Of a stretch of 64,000 nucleotides of DNA, positions 63,207 through 64,000 are shown piece after piece; position 1 is the stretch's first letter; each line of letters opens with the position of its first letter. A program made the position numbers and the translations under genes. This DNA is from Diphasiastrum complanatum. Taxonomy: Eukaryota > Streptophyta > Lycopodiopsida > Lycopodiales > Lycopodiaceae. The stretch spans positions 78,155,527 through 78,219,526 of the forward strand of contig CM055092.1 in the NCBI GenBank assembly GCA_029204225.1. Reading direction: 5' to 3'. The notes beneath the pieces are model-generated. The model searched no databases and had not been told where the DNA came from. It saw nothing but the letters and a program-made list of their open reading frames with translations.

Positions 63207-63224
63207 TGGCACCGTTGTCGGGGA
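63207..63224 (+). other. Primer binding site (tRNA-Asp) of the Gypsy element
   Basis: TGGCACCGTTGTCGGGGA, two differences from the Athila/Tat-type tRNA-Asp primer site. One base separates it from the LTR. Confidence 0.85.
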
Positions 63225-64000
63225 TAGGTTTCCACTAACTAGTGTAGCTGCATTTTAGCTATTTTCTTGCTTTTTAGAGTAGTTTTAGGTAGATTTTTGG
63301 GAGTTTAGAGTTAGTTTTTTGTATTTTTTTTTTGTGTTTGGACTGTTCATAGCTAGCAGAGGAGGTGTGAGAGGTAGAGGAGGCCCTGAACAGCCTCTAA
63401 GGGCTTGAAACCCAAACCAACCAGGCAAAAAATCCAAAAAAACACACCAATCTGCATCTTGGAGGAAAAAAGAGCTTAAAATCTCATCAGATTTTTATAT
63501 CTCCGAAACCAGTGTGAATTAACCCTTGCATGACTGGCAGCAGCTCCAGGGTACTGTCCCAAACCTACATAGAAGCTTGCGAGAGTTAGTTCCAAGCAGA
63601 TTGCAAAAATCAAAGAAAAATCATAAAAAATTCAAAAAACCCTTGAAAAAACCAGGACACAGAGAAGCTTCAGAGAGTTAGTTTGATGTCTGTGTGCCTA
63701 TGCGAGAGTTCCCAATAAAAAAAATACGGTAAAGTACCAGAGAACCCTCGCAGATACCAAAATTTTCAGTTCTAATGGGCAAGAACTCTCGTAGAAGATT
63801 CTGAAGTTCCATCTCAATGAGACAAGGACACAGAAAAGCCTGCGAGAGTTAGTATTATTCCAGTGAACAGAAAATTGGGTTTAAGTGCTAAAAAATCACT
63901 AAAAAGTGAAGATCCAGCAAATCTTTCCAGTAAGAACTCTCACAGATCTTCTCAACCAATTCAGAATGATAATTTACATCAATGATGAAGCCTTGCGAGA
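63225..64000 (+). repeat. Gypsy leader with repeats homologous to 38300-39480
   Basis: No coding frame. From about 63480 the sequence is the reverse complement counterpart of the array at 38300-39480, sharing for example GAAGTTCCATCTCA(A/C)TGAGACAAGGACACAG, CTCCAGGGTACTGTC and GCGAGAGTTAGT. The element continues beyond the window. Confidence 0.75.

Overview
This is a repeat-dominated piece of a plant nuclear genome. It contains GT-AG introns, a plant-type ammonium transporter, many Ty1/Copia elements primed by initiator methionine tRNA, Athila/Tat-like Ty3/Gypsy 5' ends primed by tRNA-Asp, a CACTA-type transposase with introns, and very long (CT)n, (CA)n and (GTCT)n tracts. The sequence alone does not fix the lineage. 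The microsatellite load and a non-LTR reverse transcriptase unlike the usual angiosperm elements would fit a fern or another non-angiosperm, but that is a weak inference.

Layout. 0-10.3 kb is a mosaic of broken Copia elements in both orientations, with several LTR/primer-binding-site junctions. One of these junctions has the primer site in triplicate (3469-3544). 10.3-14.1 kb holds a small zinc-knuckle Gag-like fragment and a decayed but still recognisable TNP2 transposase. 14.7-15.75 kb is a cluster of compound microsatellites. 15.75-18.7 kb shows nothing recognisable. 19.52-21.71 kb is the one convincing intact host gene, a three-exon AMT2-type ammonium transporter of 488 residues. 23.4-23.9 kb is a miniature LTR-pair element. 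24.8-33.5 kb is an old minus-strand Copia region split by a very young full-length Copia (26200-32330). That element has 682-bp LTRs differing at two positions, a perfect 5-bp target duplication and one 1313-codon gag-pol frame. 33.6-37.9 kb holds two plus-strand Copia remnants. 38.2-41 kb is the 5' end of a minus-strand Gypsy element with a ~150-bp tandem repeat in its leader. 42.1-44.1 kb may be an unidentified host gene; it carries a perfect 120-bp tandem duplication. 49058-55354 is an older complete minus-strand Copia that interrupted an open reading frame. 56.4-58.6 kb has a possible second fragment of the unusual reverse transcriptase, then a plus-strand Copia. 60.1-61.7 kb is that unusual reverse transcriptase (Penelope-like or rvt-like) on the minus strand, next to a 182-bp (GA)n tract. 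61.7-62.3 kb is a Copia protease fragment. 62.4-64.0 kb is the LTR, primer site and leader of a second Gypsy element.

How the parts relate. Most of the window is nested insertion. LTRs of different families share two architectural features: a CACRTG palindrome followed by a GTAC-type motif, and pyrimidine tracts just downstream of the TATA box. Some Copia copies have lost the glycine of the protease DSG motif, including the young copy, whose frame is otherwise open. The AMT2 gene and the 42-44 kb candidate are the only stretches likely to serve the host directly.
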